The translations under genes and the position numbers were made by a program. From Acidobacteria bacterium AH-259-G07 (GTDB lineage: Bacteria; Acidobacteriota; UBA6911; RPQK01; JADFOI01), in assembly GCA_027717925.1 (NCBI GenBank), contig JALLON010000038.1, positions 1-13,871 on the forward strand: a stretch of DNA of 13,871 nt. The letters are read 5' to 3'. The stretch's first letter is position 1. The number at the start of each line of letters is the position of its first letter. Positions 12,622 to 13,871 of the stretch are shown one piece after another. The notes beneath the pieces were generated by a model, which was given only the letters and a program-made list of their open reading frames with translations, did not search any database and had not been told where the DNA came from.

Positions 12622-13503
12622 ATGAGTGTTGAAAGCATCCTGAGCGGCCTGAAGAAGGTCAGACGAACCGGAAAAGGCTGGCTCGCTTGCTGCCCTGTCC
12701 ATGATGATAGAGAACCGTCACTGTCCATTTCTCAAGGGGCCGACGGTACGACCCTTGTGCATTGCCATGCTGGCTGTTCCCAAGAAGCAGTTATCAACGA
12801 ACTAAAGGCGATGGGACTCTGGATGTTACAGAACAACGAACATCTCCTGGCCCAACAAACCGGTCAGAAATCCAACAATCGAAGCACCGACAACGATAAT
12901 AAGAAGAAATGTTTCGCAATCTGGGAGCAGACCCTTAATGCTAACCACGAGGAAGCCGCGCCGCTGCGCAGTTATATAAAAAGTCGCGGTTTGAATACCA
13001 ATAGCTTACCAATATGTATTCGATTTCATCCCAACCTTTCTTATTACGAAAACGGCACGAAAATAGGGTCGTATCCAGCTTTGGTCGCGAAGGTATCCGG
13101 CAAAGATGGGAATGGTATTGGACTTCAACGCATCTACCTGACACGGGATGGTCAAAAAGCGAATGTACCCGAGGTTAAGAAAGCTATTGGGAAATTAAAG
13201 GGTGGAGCCATTCGTCTAGACGACCCAAATGATGTGCTACACCTGGCTGAGGGAATCGAAACAGCACTGGCTGTGCGCCAGGCGACAGGAGAACCCACCT
13301 GGGCGACTGTCTCGGCGACGGGACTTGAGAAAGTTGAACTCCCTTCAAACGTAAAAACTGTTCATATCTGGGCTGACCTCGACCGCAGCGAAACCGGAGA
13401 GAAGTCCGCTCAAAAACTTGCTACACGACTGTACCAAGACGGGATCACCGTTTTTGTCCATTTGCCCGACAGTCCAATCCCTGATGACCATGAAATCATT
13501 TGA
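12622..13503 (+). CDS. CHC2/Toprim primase of a mobile element
   Basis: The 293-residue product has an N-terminal zinc finger of CHC2 type (C24, H27, C48 and C52 in CCPVHDDREPSLSI and HCHAGC) and a linker. The Toprim domain carries LAEGIETALAV (E210) and HIWADLDRS (D252, D254), which supply the acidic metal site. Such proteins make primers for phage, plasmid or satellite replication, in the cytoplasm. The protein ends at PDDHEII just where relatives continue with a D-W-x-D-x-L motif. That motif is found in the next frame as FDWLDALNQSG. The stop at 13501 may therefore be a frame break splitting a primase-DUF3987 polypeptide, or a genuine end with an overlapping ATG at 13490. No strong ribosome-binding site precedes the start. 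Confidence 0.85.
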   Translation: MSVESILSGLKKVRRTGKGWLACCPVHDDREPSLSISQGADGTTLVHCHAGCSQEAVINELKAMGLWMLQNNEHLLAQQTGQKSNNRSTDNDNKKKCFAIWEQTLNANHEEAAPLRSYIKSRGLNTNSLPICIRFHPNLSYYENGTKIGSYPALVAKVSGKDGNGIGLQRIYLTRDGQKANVPEVKKAIGKLKGGAIRLDDPNDVLHLAEGIETALAVRQATGEPTWATVSATGLEKVELPSNVKTVHIWADLDRSETGEKSAQKLATRLYQDGITVFVHLPDSPIPDDHEII

Positions 13504-13871
13504 TTGGCTCGATGCCCTCAACCAAAGTGGTCCAGAGTTCCTTCAAGATGCACAGGCGCAAGCGGAGCCGTGGGAACCAGAGAAATCGTCCACACTGGTC
13601 GAGCGGCAACCGCCAGTTCCCCTAACCGAGTTTGACCTTCCTCAATTCCCAACCGCAACTTTTCCATGTTGGCTGAGAGATTATGCCGAGGCTGAGGCGG
13701 TCGCGACCCAAACACCAAGTTCTTGCGGCAATGCTTGCAATCTCGGCAATTGGTGCGACTATCGCAAAAAAGATTGTAGTCCAGATCAAGGAGGGTTGGC
13801 GCGAGCCAAGCAACGTCTACACAGTAACTGCCCTGCCACCGGGAAACCGGAAGAGTGCGGTTTTTGCGGAT
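13490..13871 (+). CDS. DUF3987 protein, frameshifted and cut by the window end
   Basis: From the ATG at 13490 (14-nt overlap with the primase gene) the frame gives FDWLDALNQSG, a Pro/Glu-rich linker, then FPCWLRDYAEAEAVATQTP up to 13717, the usual opening of DUF3987. After that the same frame turns Cys-rich and unfamiliar. The +1-shifted frame from 13719 resumes the family exactly: VLAAMLAISAIGATIAKK, KEGWREPSNVYT and the P-loop-like ALPPGNRKSAVF. An extra base or a 2-base loss at about 13718 has broken it. DUF3987 proteins are helicase-like partners of primases in mobile elements. The 3' end is outside the window. A sequencing error is possible. Confidence 0.7.
   Translation, partial: MKSFDWLDALNQSGPEFLQDAQAQAEPWEPEKSSTLVERQPPVPLTEFDLPQFPTATFPCWLRDYAEAEAVATQTPSSCGNACNLGNWCDYRKKDCSPDQGGLARAKQRLHSNCPATGKPEECGFCG

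Noticed and set aside
13518..13813. Minus-strand open frames opposite the DUF3987 gene
   Set aside because: The plus strand carries the family motifs in two adjoining frames; the minus frames have none.
1..13871. CRISPR array
   Set aside because: No set of regularly spaced identical repeats of 20-40 bases is visible.

Overview
The window looks like a chromosomal segment of a Gram-negative bacterium with moderate GC. The phylum cannot be fixed from the sequence. Exported proteins with signal peptides, a soluble lytic transglycosylase domain and a haem-binding lipoprotein-like protein suggest a diderm. It divides into a left chromosomal part, a scarred middle and a right-hand mobile-element module.

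Left part (1-5055). Four genes on the + strand form an operon-like run with gaps of 35, 62 and 33 nt: a membrane-anchored spermidine-synthase-like aminopropyltransferase (its 5' end lies outside the window), a DUF4178 protein, a zinc-ribbon/single-pass membrane protein, and a large DUF350 membrane protein built from two DUF350 repeats. Facing them on the - strand is a complete pyruvoyl-type AdoMet decarboxylase (speD). It makes decarboxylated AdoMet, the donor used by aminopropyltransferases. The set therefore looks like a membrane-linked polyamine/envelope module.

Boundary (5279-5322). The 3' half of a tRNA-Pro(GGG) gene, from the anticodon loop to CCA, lies on the - strand with no 5' half beside it. 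This is the footprint of an element integrated at the anticodon loop. Its orientation places the element to the right.

Middle (5323-10460), probably element cargo or decayed DNA. It holds a broken TolB/WD40-type C-terminal fragment, a single-CxxCH exported protein, a galactose-oxidase-like gene that has lost its 5' half, an IS21-like orphan end, a coupled lytic transglycosylase plus small DUF350 pair, and a secreted-protein locus readable in two overlapping frames.

Right part (10698-13871), all + strand: a coiled-coil protein carrying a C-terminal module usually attached to larger regulators; an excisionase-type HTH gene; a 39-codon gene joined to both neighbours by ATGA overlaps; a small conserved phage/plasmid-type protein; a CHC2/Toprim primase; and a DUF3987 protein that is frameshifted and runs off the window. 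This is the replication/control module of an integrative element or satellite. No integrase is visible.

Notable points are the polyamine/DUF350 cluster together with a second DUF350 gene coupled to a murein hydrolase, the tRNA-Pro attachment scar, the doubly coupled micro-gene, and two frame breaks in the primase-DUF3987 region.
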